Source: Kurthia zopfii (GTDB lineage Bacteria > Bacillota > Bacilli > Bacillales_A > Planococcaceae). Taken from it: DNA of 34,872 bases. Shown here in pieces: positions 1 to 6,842 of the stretch. Location of the stretch: assembly GCF_003143955.1 (NCBI RefSeq), contig NZ_QFVS01000033.1, positions 1 through 34,872 of the forward strand. Direction: 5' to 3'. The notes beneath the pieces were generated by a model. That model was not told where the DNA came from and did not search any database. It was given only the letters and a program-made list of their open reading frames with translations. Both the position numbers and the translations under genes were made by a program. Positions within the stretch are counted from its first letter, which is position 1, and every line of letters starts with the position of its first letter.

Positions 1-1
1 A

Positions 2-61
2 ATTTTACTGGAGATAGTTTTAGAGTTACAAACGCTTTATCGCGACAAAGATAAAAACTAA
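2..61 (+). CDS. possible 3' end of a gene entering from the left
   Basis: An open frame enters from the left edge and ends at TAA 59-61, giving about 19 residues rich in Leu, Glu, Lys and Asp and ending in RDKDKN. Charge pattern and composition resemble a real protein C-terminus, but 60 bases are too few to assign a family, and it may be chance. Confidence 0.25.
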   Translation: MLLEIVLELQTLYRDKDKN

Positions 62-128
62 ATTGAAGGCTGGCAAGCTTGTGTATTTTTCATTGCAAAC
101 TTATGCACTTTCTTCTTGCAAAACACAA

Positions 129-263
129 GCGTTTGTTAAAGAATATGAGAAATATCACAAGTATACTTTAAAAAATGATTCTCACGCATTTGAAAATGAA
201 TATTACTACATGATGCGCGATCAAATCAACTTATTAAACAATCATTTGAAAGAGTTAATTTAA
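129..263 (+). pseudogene. C-terminal fragment of an immunity-like protein
   Basis: From about base 129 this frame encodes some 44 residues that match, almost residue for residue, the C-termini of the two full-length 158-residue paralogues at 2026-2502 and 9610-10086. Shared elements are AFVKEYEKYHK, an HAFENE stretch, MMRDQIN and the Leu-Ile end. The sequence before 129 does not match the paralogues, so about 115 N-terminal residues are missing. It is followed directly by a terminator hairpin, as at the 2026-2502 copy. It is a dead gene scrap left by a deletion or recombination, and marks an earlier toxin/immunity cassette here. Confidence 0.8.
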
Positions 264-265
264 CG

Positions 266-307
266 AAGCAAAAGATCAAAGTGAAAACTTGATCTATTGC
301 TTTTTTT
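266..307 (+). terminator. rho-independent terminator
   Basis: An AGCAA-AGATCAA arm pairs with TTGATC-ATTGCT and is followed by seven T. It closes the immunity-gene fragment. Confidence 0.8.
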
Positions 308-309
308 GA

Positions 310-579
310 TTGAATTTGTCTGAAATCACTAACATAGTTATAGAAGGGGCGAAGGAGATGCTAGAGGAAATTTCATATTTTTTAATCAGAGGCATTTCGG
401 TGCTGCGGAGATTGCGGCAGGGCGATGTAGGTGTAGGAAAATCGCATTTAGCAATGTCAATTTTACGAAATCTTAATGAAAAAAGGGATGTCGAGTGTTT
501 GTTCATCAGTGTGCGAGAGATGATGTCAAAAATTCGTGATTCATTCGACAATAAAGAAATCAAATTTGATTTATGCTAG
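310..579 (+). pseudogene. collapsed remnant of a phage replication module (fused to a DnaC-like ATPase fragment)
   Basis: Two segments that lie more than 1 kb apart in the intact module downstream are fused here. Bases about 307-417 match 5837-5985 (leader, start region and part of the small gene at 5899), including the shared run GGTGCTGCGGAGATTGCGGC. Bases about 420-565 match 7153-7300 in the DnaC-like gene: Walker A GDVGVGKSHLA, then SILRNLNEK and the VREMMS and IRDSFD segments. The replisome organiser and the first 120 codons of the ATPase are gone, and the frame ends shortly after RDSFD, so Walker B is absent. It is a non-functional second copy of the module with a roughly 1.2 kb internal deletion. 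Confidence 0.85.
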
Positions 580-878
580 GTGGTTTAACTATTGTGAATA
601 CATCGGAAACTACTCACTTTCGATCTGGAAATGGTGTTGCAGATGTAAGGTATCTGTATCCTGAATGTGGACGTCAACGCACGATGATTACAAAGGTACA
701 TTGTAGGGAGTATCATCAAATGGAAAGGAACGAACTGTTTGCGCAATATAGCTTTTAAAATATGCACCAGAACCCAAGGGAACTTTGTGAGTTGCAACAA
801 GAATTACGTAAATTGCGAGGTGAAATCATTAAAACATTGGAGGGTCTATTTAGAGATATACATGCACTGGAAAATTAA
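573..878 (+). pseudogene. small phage-like gene interrupted by an in-frame TAA
   Basis: One frame runs from ATG 573 to TAA 876-878 with a single stop (TAA 756-758) inside it. The first 61 residues contain a zinc-ribbon-like stretch (YPECGRQ, then HCRE); the 38 residues after the stop form a charged helical segment with repeated Leu and Glu. The stop is six bases before an ATG at 762 and could have arisen from CAA by one change. The reading as one broken gene of about 100 residues is inferred from frame continuity. I do not recognise the family. Alternatively the 762-878 ORF (38 aa) is a separate small gene, but it lacks a convincing ribosome site. Confidence 0.45.
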
Positions 879-963
879 TACTCATAAGAAAGAAAATAGG
901 TAATAAGTAATAAAGGTAGCCCTAAAACTTTTAAATATAAAGGGCCAATTAGTTGCTTATTCT

Positions 964-1278
964 TTATTTTGTTGGATATTCATATTCTCTGGGTTGCCTA
1001 CAATAATCTTTTAACCTAGGTAATACACTTCCGAATTGTTGATAATTTTTTCTTGCCTCATTCAGTGTTAAGCCGTGGTTTTGATCGCTTTCTTCATTAT
1101 TGCGTTGAATAAAACAATCTATCTCCCAATAACATACTGGACATCCGTAAGCGAGGGCATCACCATCATTCGGAATTGTAATAAATCCACAGCAAGGACA
1201 CGGGGAATTTCCGACTATTTCAGATTCAGTGTCAAATTCATCACTAATTCTTTCTTCATAGCTTATTTTTGGCGTCAT
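964..1278 (-). CDS. CPCC cysteine-rich family protein (putative immunity-type accessory protein)
   Basis: The 104-residue product carries C-P-C-C at residues 27-30 and a second pair in CPVCYWE at 46-52, followed by an LNEARKNYQQFG motif near 72-83. This order (CPCC, CPVC-W-x-x-D, then SLxEAR-NY-x-x-FG) is the hallmark of the Cys-rich CPCC family, whose cysteines probably form a small zinc ribbon. Members often sit in polymorphic-toxin loci and have been suggested to be immunity or accessory proteins; that role is an inference here. The gene is transcribed away from the toxin module that starts about 30 bases from its start. A short GCCCT/AGGGC hairpin with T residues follows its stop on the minus strand (about 920-943). 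Confidence 0.75.
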   Translation of the reverse strand: MTPKISYEERISDEFDTESEIVGNSPCPCCGFITIPNDGDALAYGCPVCYWEIDCFIQRNNEESDQNHGLTLNEARKNYQQFGSVLPRLKDYCRQPREYEYPTK

Positions 1279-1331
1279 TTCTATTTTTAAGTACAGCTAT
1301 TGTTTAAAACATACCAACTCAAAATGTTAAT

Positions 1332-2015
1332 GTGGCAACTAAAGATGCTAAAGTATTAAATAGCTCTAATAAAGTAATAGATGATTACTTTAATAAAGTA
1401 TTACAAGAAGATAAGAATAATGGTAAATTAAAAACATCAGGTGTACTCCAATGGGTGAAAGATGCAAGTAAGTTTGCAAAAGATGCTTTAAAAGCAGGTG
1501 TTGATTTTTTAGTATTAGATGATATTAATACAATATTTAATCCTAATGCCTCCAAGACAGATAAAGCATTAGCCGCTGTAATGCTTTTCCCAGCAGGTAA
1601 GGTGCTGAAAACTGGAAAAGTGGTAGATTTGTTAAAAGCATCAGGGAAAAAAGAAGTTGTTTCAGCATACGCTGGTTTAGGTAAGATACTTAAACACAAT
1701 TCTAGAGGCGTACTTTTTGAAGGTAGTGGTAAAAAAGGATGGAAACATATCAAAAATGGTCATATTAAAGGTATAGGCGCAAAAAAAGGAGATACATTCT
1801 ATCCTAAACACTTGAAAGAAAGTGAAATTAAAAATATAATTATGACGTCTTTAAAAAAAGGGAAATATAAAGGGAAAAGTAAGAATGGCAATAAAAGCTA
1901 TCAATATAAGATAAATAAGTATGGTATTAAAAATATGAAAGTAATAGTAGACAAAAATAATATAATTGTAACTGCATATCCTATGGATGGAAAATCAGTT
2001 AAGAAAAAAAAGTAG
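1332..2015 (+). CDS. polymorphic-toxin C-terminal module: pre-toxin linker plus EndoU/BECR-like nuclease, N-terminus missing
   Basis: The predicted 227 residues start at GTG 1332. The frame is open upstream only to 1308 (TAA 1305-1307), and no ribosome site precedes the GTG, so this looks like the end of a larger gene. Residues about 55-105 resemble the pre-toxin linker of secreted Bacillales toxins (VLDDINTIFNP, then LFPAGKVLKTGK). Residues about 135-220 look like an EndoU/barnase-EndoU-colicin-RelE fold nuclease: GWKHIKNGH with His139 and His144, a FYP segment, helix ESEIKNII, and the terminal VIVD-TAYP strand. The secretion domain (LXG or WXG type) expected ahead of the linker is missing. 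The intact putative immunity gene follows 10 bases downstream. The nuclease assignment is by motif resemblance only. Confidence 0.65.
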   Translation: MATKDAKVLNSSNKVIDDYFNKVLQEDKNNGKLKTSGVLQWVKDASKFAKDALKAGVDFLVLDDINTIFNPNASKTDKALAAVMLFPAGKVLKTGKVVDLLKASGKKEVVSAYAGLGKILKHNSRGVLFEGSGKKGWKHIKNGHIKGIGAKKGDTFYPKHLKESEIKNIIMTSLKKGKYKGKSKNGNKSYQYKINKYGIKNMKVIVDKNNIIVTAYPMDGKSVKKKK

Positions 2016-2025
2016 GTGCTTTTAA

Positions 2026-2502
2026 ATGAAATTAGTATTTGAAATTGAACCGTATGAAGACATGTTAGACGAACCATTCACGACTGAAAGTTATTTGTTA
2101 GATAGGATAAATATGTTCGTGCTTGAGAACAATAAGAGGAAGGAATTTTGTACGTCTACTTTCAATGGCTCTATTGTACTGGACATGGCTGAGGGATTGA
2201 TTGAACTTTATGAACAGAAAGAAAAAAAATTTACAGTTGAAATGTATGAAAGTACATATGAATATACATTTACGTATTTCCAAAAATTACTAACTATTAC
2301 GCGTTATGAAGGATACAACGGAGAAACCATCGAAGTACTAAAATGCCGTTTTGAAGACTTTGTAGAAGCGTTTGTGAAAGAATATGAAAAGTATCATCGC
2401 TTTATTTTAAAGCAAGACCCACATGCGTTTGAAAATGAGGATTATTGCATGATGAGAGATCAAATAAATACTTTAAACAATTATTTAAAGAAACTAATTT
2501 AA
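2026..2502 (+). CDS. putative immunity protein paired with the upstream toxin module
   Basis: The 158-residue acidic protein lacks a signal peptide and membrane segments, fitting a cytosolic toxin neutraliser. It starts 10 bases after the toxin stop, behind a weak AGGTG site, and ends at a strong terminator, so toxin and partner form a two-gene unit. It is collinear over its whole length with the 158-residue protein at 9610-10086 (shared FTVEMYEST, FTFTYFQKL, RYEG-NGETIE, CRF-DFVEAFV and MMRDQIN segments), and its last third matches the scrap at 129-263. I recognise no named family. The immunity role is inferred from position, size, acidity and paralogue multiplication. Confidence 0.65.
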   Translation: MKLVFEIEPYEDMLDEPFTTESYLLDRINMFVLENNKRKEFCTSTFNGSIVLDMAEGLIELYEQKEKKFTVEMYESTYEYTFTYFQKLLTITRYEGYNGETIEVLKCRFEDFVEAFVKEYEKYHRFILKQDPHAFENEDYCMMRDQINTLNNYLKKLI

Positions 2503-2503
2503 A

Positions 2504-2546
2504 AAGGCAATGAACCAAGTATTAACACTTGGTTCATTGCTTTTTC
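2504..2546 (+). terminator. rho-independent terminator of the toxin/immunity pair
   Basis: A perfect 14-bp stem (GCAATGAACCAAGT with its complement at 2527-2540) closes a 6-base loop and is followed by T residues. Confidence 0.9.
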
Positions 2547-2571
2547 TTATCAAGAAAAGTAGGTGAATTTA

Positions 2572-2811
2572 GTGGCAGTTAAAAAAAAGTTGGTGAAAGC
2601 TGAAAGAATTACAAAAGAAGAACGTCGATTAAAAAGAAATTATAAAGACATTCAAAAAGACAAGTTGATGTTTTTATTGAGTCAGAAAATGTTTGGCAAA
2701 GAACATACAATATTATTTTATAAGGAGAATGAATATGTCAGAAAACAAAGTTGCATTTGGTTTAAAAAATGTACATTATGCACCGATTACAGTTGGGGAA
2801 GATGGAATTGA
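2572..2811 (+). pseudogene. truncated phage small-terminase-like gene
   Basis: The N-terminal 37 or so residues, from GTG 2572 (or 2563), contain KAERITKEERRLKRNYKDI and KDKL, the start typical of phage terminase small subunits of Gram-positive siphophages (P27-like). The homology stops near base 2685, and the frame then runs out of register across the start of the tail gene. A deletion has fused the first third of this gene to the end of whatever lay before the tail gene, removing large terminase, portal, protease, capsid and connector genes. The family call rests on a short motif. Confidence 0.5.
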
Positions 2812-3307
2812 AACATATGAAGTGCCAAAGCGTTATCCTGGAGCAGTCGAACTATCTCTAGAGCCTAAAGGTGAATTGAGCGAATTTTATGCGGATGACA
2901 CAGTTTATTATGCTGCAGCATCTAACCAGGGTTACGAAGGTACGTATAATGCAGCAGAAGCACCAGAAGATTTCCGAATCTCAGTGCTTGGGGAAAAATT
3001 AGTCGGTGGCCTATTAGTAGAAGATGCCAATATTAAACCTAAGCCAGTCGCACTATTGTTTGAATTTGATGGAGATGTAAAAGCAACTCGTCATGCTTTA
3101 TACAATGTGACTTTTAATCGTCCAGGTCTTACTTCAAAAACAAAAGAAGATGCAACAGAGGTAACGACAAATGAACTAAGCTTCATGGCATCACCGCGTA
3201 CTACAGACGGCCGCGTGAAAATCAAAACATCTGCTAAAACAACAGATGAAATCTATAACAAATGGTACACAGCAGTTCCAGAAGCTGTTGAAACACCGAT
3301 TGTATAA
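2735..3307 (+). CDS. phage major tail protein, phi13 family
   Basis: The 190-residue tail-tube protein starts at ATG 2735, with AAGGAG at 2722-2727; an in-frame ATG at 2693 has no ribosome site. The opening (ENKVAFGLKNVHYAPIT), the central KRYPGAVELSLEPKGE and YYAAASNQGYEG segments, and the late PRTTDGRVK are typical of phi13-type major tail proteins, which polymerise into the tube of siphophage tails. Its place directly before the G/GT chaperone and tape measure is the canonical order. The gene appears intact, though the genes that should supply heads are absent. Confidence 0.85.
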   Translation: MSENKVAFGLKNVHYAPITVGEDGIETYEVPKRYPGAVELSLEPKGELSEFYADDTVYYAAASNQGYEGTYNAAEAPEDFRISVLGEKLVGGLLVEDANIKPKPVALLFEFDGDVKATRHALYNVTFNRPGLTSKTKEDATEVTTNELSFMASPRTTDGRVKIKTSAKTTDEIYNKWYTAVPEAVETPIV

Positions 3308-3320
3308 GGGGGAAATATAA

Positions 3321-3683
3321 ATGAAAATTCAAATTGGTAATAAAGGTGTTCGTTTTGAAGCGAACGCTCTTTTTCCTGTTAAATATAAATCTCTAACTGG
3401 TCGCGATATTTTTAAGGACATGAAAGAAATCGAAAAATTATCGAATATCACTGCTGAAACAATGGACCAATTCAATATCGATATTTTATTTGATATGGCA
3501 TATGTACTTGCTTGGTTTGCAGATCGTAGCATTGGAGATCGTGACGAATGGTTACTATCGTTTGATGAGTTTAATATTTACGAAGTTTTACCGCAAATCA
3601 CAGGTTTATTAGCAGATTCACTTGCTACTAAAAAAAACAAACCAGTAACATCGGGTCCAAAAAAGAAGAAACGGAAGATTTAA
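3321..3683 (+). CDS. phage tail assembly chaperone, short (G-type) form
   Basis: The 120-residue product sits between the major tail protein and tape measure, the position of the lambda G equivalent. It opens MKIQIGNKGVRF, and the middle (FDMAYVLAWFADRS) is helical as in this family. A GGGGG-type ribosome site at 3308-3312 precedes the ATG. The 0-frame ends at TAA 3681-3683 after a Lys/Arg-rich tail containing the A AAA AAG slip site. In siphophages the G protein coats the tape measure during tail assembly, and a fixed fraction of ribosomes shift frame to make the GT form. Confidence 0.8.
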   Translation: MKIQIGNKGVRFEANALFPVKYKSLTGRDIFKDMKEIEKLSNITAETMDQFNIDILFDMAYVLAWFADRSIGDRDEWLLSFDEFNIYEVLPQITGLLADSLATKKNKPVTSGPKKKKRKI

Positions 3684-3859
3684 CAACCGATCTGTATTTA
3701 GTTTTATGTAGAACGAATAAATTAACTCATGAAGATATGGCAATGATGACAATTGGAATGTGTTTGGAGTATATCGAAACATATAATGAAGTACATCATC
3801 CGAGTCAGAAAAAGAAAGAATCAAGAAATGCGCAACAACATGATTTTGATGCCTTTTAG
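3321..3859 (+). CDS. tail assembly chaperone GT-type frameshift product
   Basis: A -1 shift at 3659-3665 continues translation through GAA GAA ACG GAA GAT into a frame that stays open to TAG 3857-3859, giving about 179 residues. The added 64 residues form an acidic helical domain (EETEDL, then LCRTNKLTHEDMAMMTIGMCLEYIETYNE). No other gene covers 3684-3859 and the extension has no start with a ribosome site. The extension resembles the T domain of other Gram-positive siphophages, which contacts the tail-tube subunit. The product is inferred from the sequence. Confidence 0.75.
3659..3665 (+). other. -1 ribosomal frameshift site A AAA AAG
   Basis: The heptamer is in the correct phase: the 0-frame reads CCA AAA AAG AAG. 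It has the same form as the dnaX slip sequence. A purine-rich stretch follows and no strong stimulatory stem is obvious. Confidence 0.8.
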
Positions 3860-3886
3860 AGAGTGCCTTTGCATTCTCTTTTTTTT
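3859..3886 (+). terminator. intrinsic terminator-like hairpin inside the tail operon
   Basis: GAGAGTGC pairs with GCATTCTC (one G-T pair) around a 4-base loop and is followed by eight T. It lies between the GT-type chaperone stop and the tape measure, where phage tail operons are normally read through. Confidence 0.7.
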
Positions 3887-3908
3887 ATGTGTCTAAAGAG
3901 GTGAGTAG

Positions 3909-5819
3909 ATGGCAGGTAATATTAAAGGGATTACGATTGAATTAAATGGTGATAGTACAAAGCTCACGAGTGCAATAGACGGTGTTAAAAGACAGTCTAT
4001 TGGATTACAAAGCGAATTAAAAGAAGTCGATAAACTATTAAAATTCAATCCTGGTAACGCAGATTTAGTTGCTCAAAAACAACAGAATTTATCAAAGCAA
4101 ATTGAAGCAACTGCACAAAAGTTGGATGTACTAAAACAAGCACAACAACAAGTTGAAGCACAATTCGCTGCAGGTACATTAAGCGAAGAAAAGTACAATG
4201 CTTTCCAACGAGAAGTCATTAATACTGAAATGGCACTCAAAAATTATAAAGTACAGCTGGAAACAGTAAATACTTCGCAACAAGAACTGAAAAGCAAAAC
4301 GCAACAGTTAGAAACGCTATTTAAGGCAACTGATACAACGATTGATCAGTACGCTAATACAATTGGAGTGGATTTACTTCAGGCAATTAAGTCTGGATCG
4401 GCATCTTCAAAACAATTAGATTCCGCATTAAATCAAATCGGTAAGGCGGCACTTGGTAGCGAAATAGATGTTGAAAAAATGAAGCGAGCATTGGCAACCG
4501 TTGATGACGGCGCATCTTTAAAAGAAGTTCAAAAAGATTTAAGTAAAGTTGCGAAAGAAGCCAATAGCGCAGAAATTGAAGTTAATAGCTTTGGCGATAC
4601 CATAAAAGATGTCATTACTGGTTTAGCAACAGGTGGTGGGATTGCTGCAGTCGTATCACAAGCACTTGATGTTTCATCATTAAATACAAAAATAGATATA
4701 ACATTAGATGTACCAGAAGAATCTAAGGCAAGTGTACGAGAAGCTATTAAAGGTGTGGAAACATACGGAGTAGATGCAGAAGCAGCGCTTCAAGGTGTTC
4801 AACGACAATTTGCGCTGAATAAGAATGCATCTGATGAAGCGAATAGCGCAATTATCGAAGGAGCTGGAGTGATAGCTTCTAGTTTTGCAGGAGTAGATTT
4901 TACAGAATTAGTTCAAGAAACTAATGAGTTGGCTGCAGGGTTGAAAATATCAAATGAAGATGCACTTGCGTTAACAAACGTATTGTTGAAAACGGGTTTT
5001 CCTCCTGAACAATTAGATACTATTTCTGAATACGGATTGCAAATGAAGCAAGCAGGATATTCAACTGCTGAGATTCAAGCAATTTTTGAACAAGGTATAG
5101 ATACGAAAAGTTGGAATATTGATAATTTAAATGATGGTGTTAAAGAAGCAAGGTTACAAATGTCCTCCTTTGGTCAAGAAGTACCTAAAGCATTAGGTGA
5201 TTTGCTTTCAAAGACAGATATTTCTTCGAAAAAATTTCAACAATGGGGAAAAGATGTTGCAAATGGTGGAGATAAAGGTTCAAAAGCGATGTCAGAGATG
5301 GCAAATTGGTTGGGCAAGGTAAAAGATAAGAGTTTACAAAATGCACTAGCAACACAAATTTTCGGAACAAAATGGGAAGATCAAGGACCTAATATGGTTT
5401 CGAACTTAGAGGGTCTTAGTGATGCTCAAGATAAAACAAAAGAAAATCAAGATGAATTGAATAGTTCTACTGAAAAAATGAATGCTGATCCAGCTGTTCA
5501 AATGAGAAAAGCAATTATGGATATTCAAACAGCAGTTGCGCCTTTACTCGTTTCTATCGCAGAAATAGTGAGTAGCATTGCGAAATGGGTTTCTGAAAAT
5601 AGCGCACTGGCTGGAGTAATTGCCGCAGTAGTCGTTGGTGTGGGTTTAGTTGTTGGAGTATTTGCTACTCTAGCACCAATAGTGATGACGATCGGTGCAT
5701 TAATTGGTGGAGTCGGAGCGGCATTTAGCGCGGTATTGCTACCAATTATTGCAGTAGTCGCAGCAGTAGGATTAGTTGCAGCGGCAGTAGTAGCCATTCA
5801 CCTCATTTTTCGAATTTAA
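3909..5819 (+). CDS. phage tail tape measure protein, C-terminally truncated
   Basis: The 636-residue product begins MAGNIKGITIELNGDSTKL, typical of TP901/phi13-type tape measures, and residues about 25-135 form a long coiled coil with many Gln and Lys. A central segment (about 230-480) resembles the phage minor-tail domain, and a hydrophobic Ala/Gly/Val stretch (about 545-636) forms predicted membrane helices. It ends abruptly inside the last hydrophobic segment with HLIFRI, directly before the leader of the replication module. Family members usually run well beyond this point. Distal tail, receptor-binding, holin and lysin genes that should follow are absent, so a deletion joined this gene to 5820. 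Confidence 0.85.
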   Translation: MAGNIKGITIELNGDSTKLTSAIDGVKRQSIGLQSELKEVDKLLKFNPGNADLVAQKQQNLSKQIEATAQKLDVLKQAQQQVEAQFAAGTLSEEKYNAFQREVINTEMALKNYKVQLETVNTSQQELKSKTQQLETLFKATDTTIDQYANTIGVDLLQAIKSGSASSKQLDSALNQIGKAALGSEIDVEKMKRALATVDDGASLKEVQKDLSKVAKEANSAEIEVNSFGDTIKDVITGLATGGGIAAVVSQALDVSSLNTKIDITLDVPEESKASVREAIKGVETYGVDAEAALQGVQRQFALNKNASDEANSAIIEGAGVIASSFAGVDFTELVQETNELAAGLKISNEDALALTNVLLKTGFPPEQLDTISEYGLQMKQAGYSTAEIQAIFEQGIDTKSWNIDNLNDGVKEARLQMSSFGQEVPKALGDLLSKTDISSKKFQQWGKDVANGGDKGSKAMSEMANWLGKVKDKSLQNALATQIFGTKWEDQGPNMVSNLEGLSDAQDKTKENQDELNSSTEKMNADPAVQMRKAIMDIQTAVAPLLVSIAEIVSSIAKWVSENSALAGVIAAVVVGVGLVVGVFATLAPIVMTIGALIGGVGAAFSAVLLPIIAVVAAVGLVAAAVVAIHLIFRI

Positions 5820-5898
5820 AGGATATTTGTAGATATTTGATTGAACTTGTCTGAAATTTCTTCTAAATCTCTATCATAGTTATAGAGGAGTGAAATGG

Positions 5899-6078
5899 AT
5901 GCGAGAGAAAAATTTAGTGGAAAATACGATTGCGGAAATTCTATATTTTTTGAATCAGGGGCATTTTGGTGCTGCGGAGATTGCGGCAGAGCGATTGCAC
6001 GAACAGATTGTTGAAATATGTGAGCTTTCACGAGAGAAAAAAAGAAAGCAGCGGGAGGATAGATTATGGCGGAAATAA
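5899..6078 (+). CDS. small phage protein of the replication module
   Basis: A 59-residue helical protein starts at ATG 5899, eight bases after GAGGAG (5885-5890); an in-frame GTG at 5890 overlaps that site. The middle reads ILYFLNQGHFGAAEIAAERLHEQ, an amphipathic helix pair, and the C-terminus is very basic. Its 3' end overlaps the start of the replisome organiser by 13 bases, implying translational coupling. Part of it is duplicated in the collapsed copy near base 380. I do not recognise the family. Confidence 0.65.
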   Translation: MREKNLVENTIAEILYFLNQGHFGAAEIAAERLHEQIVEICELSREKKRKQREDRLWRK

Positions 6079-6842
6079 CATGGATTAAATTGAAAACGGA
6101 TCTATTTGAACATGACAAAATAAAATTGATTGAAGCATTACCAGACTGCGACACAATTTTGATTATTTGGGTGAAACTTTTGACAGCAGCAGGGAAAGCA
6201 AATTCAAATGGATTCATACTATTATCAGAAAATATTCCGATGAATGTCGAGGAGATGGCGACGATTTTCAACCGACCTTTGAATACGGTGAGACTTGCTC
6301 TTCAAACCTTTATGCGATACGGCATGATTGAAAAAGAAGGGGAATCCATCCGCGTTAAAAACTGGGAGAATCATCAAAATATCGATGGCATGGACAAAAT
6401 CAAATTGCAAAACCGCCTTCGTAAACAAAAACAACGTGAAAAGCAAAAACAAATGCAGCTAGGTCACGTGATGTCACAGGACAGTCACGCAACAGAACTA
6501 GATCAAGAAAAAGAACAGAAAAAAGAAGAAAAAGAATTACCTTATAAGCAAATTATCGAATATCTGAATGCGAAAGCAGGTACATCATTCAGAAGTACAA
6601 CAAAATCAACTCAATCTCTTATTAAAGCTAGACTTAATGAATCTTTTACAGTCGAAGATTTTAAATTAGTGATTGATCAAAAAGTTTTTAGCTGGCTACA
6701 AGATCCGCATTTTAGTAAATATTTGAGACCGTCAACATTGTTTGGCACAAAATTTGAAAGCTATCTAAATGAGAGGGTGAGAGGATTTGAAAGCAACCGC
6801 GCAAGTATTACCAAAGAATATTCAGATGACATTAACTTCTAA
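6066..6842 (+). CDS. phage replisome organiser protein
   Basis: The 258-residue product has an N-terminal winged-helix domain of the phage replisome-organiser family (MAEITWIKLKTDLFEHDKI, then ILIIWVKLLTAAGKANSNG, with the recognition region near NRPLNTVRLALQTF), a charged Gln/Lys/Arg linker at about 118-160, and a conserved phage C-terminal domain (IIEYLNAKAGTSFRSTTKST, then LRPSTLFGTKFESYLN). Such proteins bind the phage origin and recruit the DnaC-like loader encoded next, whose start overlaps this 3' end by 56 bases. It looks complete. The origin normally lies within or beside such genes; I could not identify clear iterons. Confidence 0.85.
   Translation: MAEITWIKLKTDLFEHDKIKLIEALPDCDTILIIWVKLLTAAGKANSNGFILLSENIPMNVEEMATIFNRPLNTVRLALQTFMRYGMIEKEGESIRVKNWENHQNIDGMDKIKLQNRLRKQKQREKQKQMQLGHVMSQDSHATELDQEKEQKKEEKELPYKQIIEYLNAKAGTSFRSTTKSTQSLIKARLNESFTVEDFKLVIDQKVFSWLQDPHFSKYLRPSTLFGTKFESYLNERVRGFESNRASITKEYSDDINF

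Noticed and set aside
294-563. Minus-strand frame opposite the collapsed phage module
   Set aside because: Antisense of the ATPase fragment, no ribosome site and no protein-like composition.
5525-5797. Minus-strand 90-codon frame rich in Ala and Thr
   Set aside because: Low-complexity antisense shadow of the hydrophobic tape-measure segment; no ribosome site.
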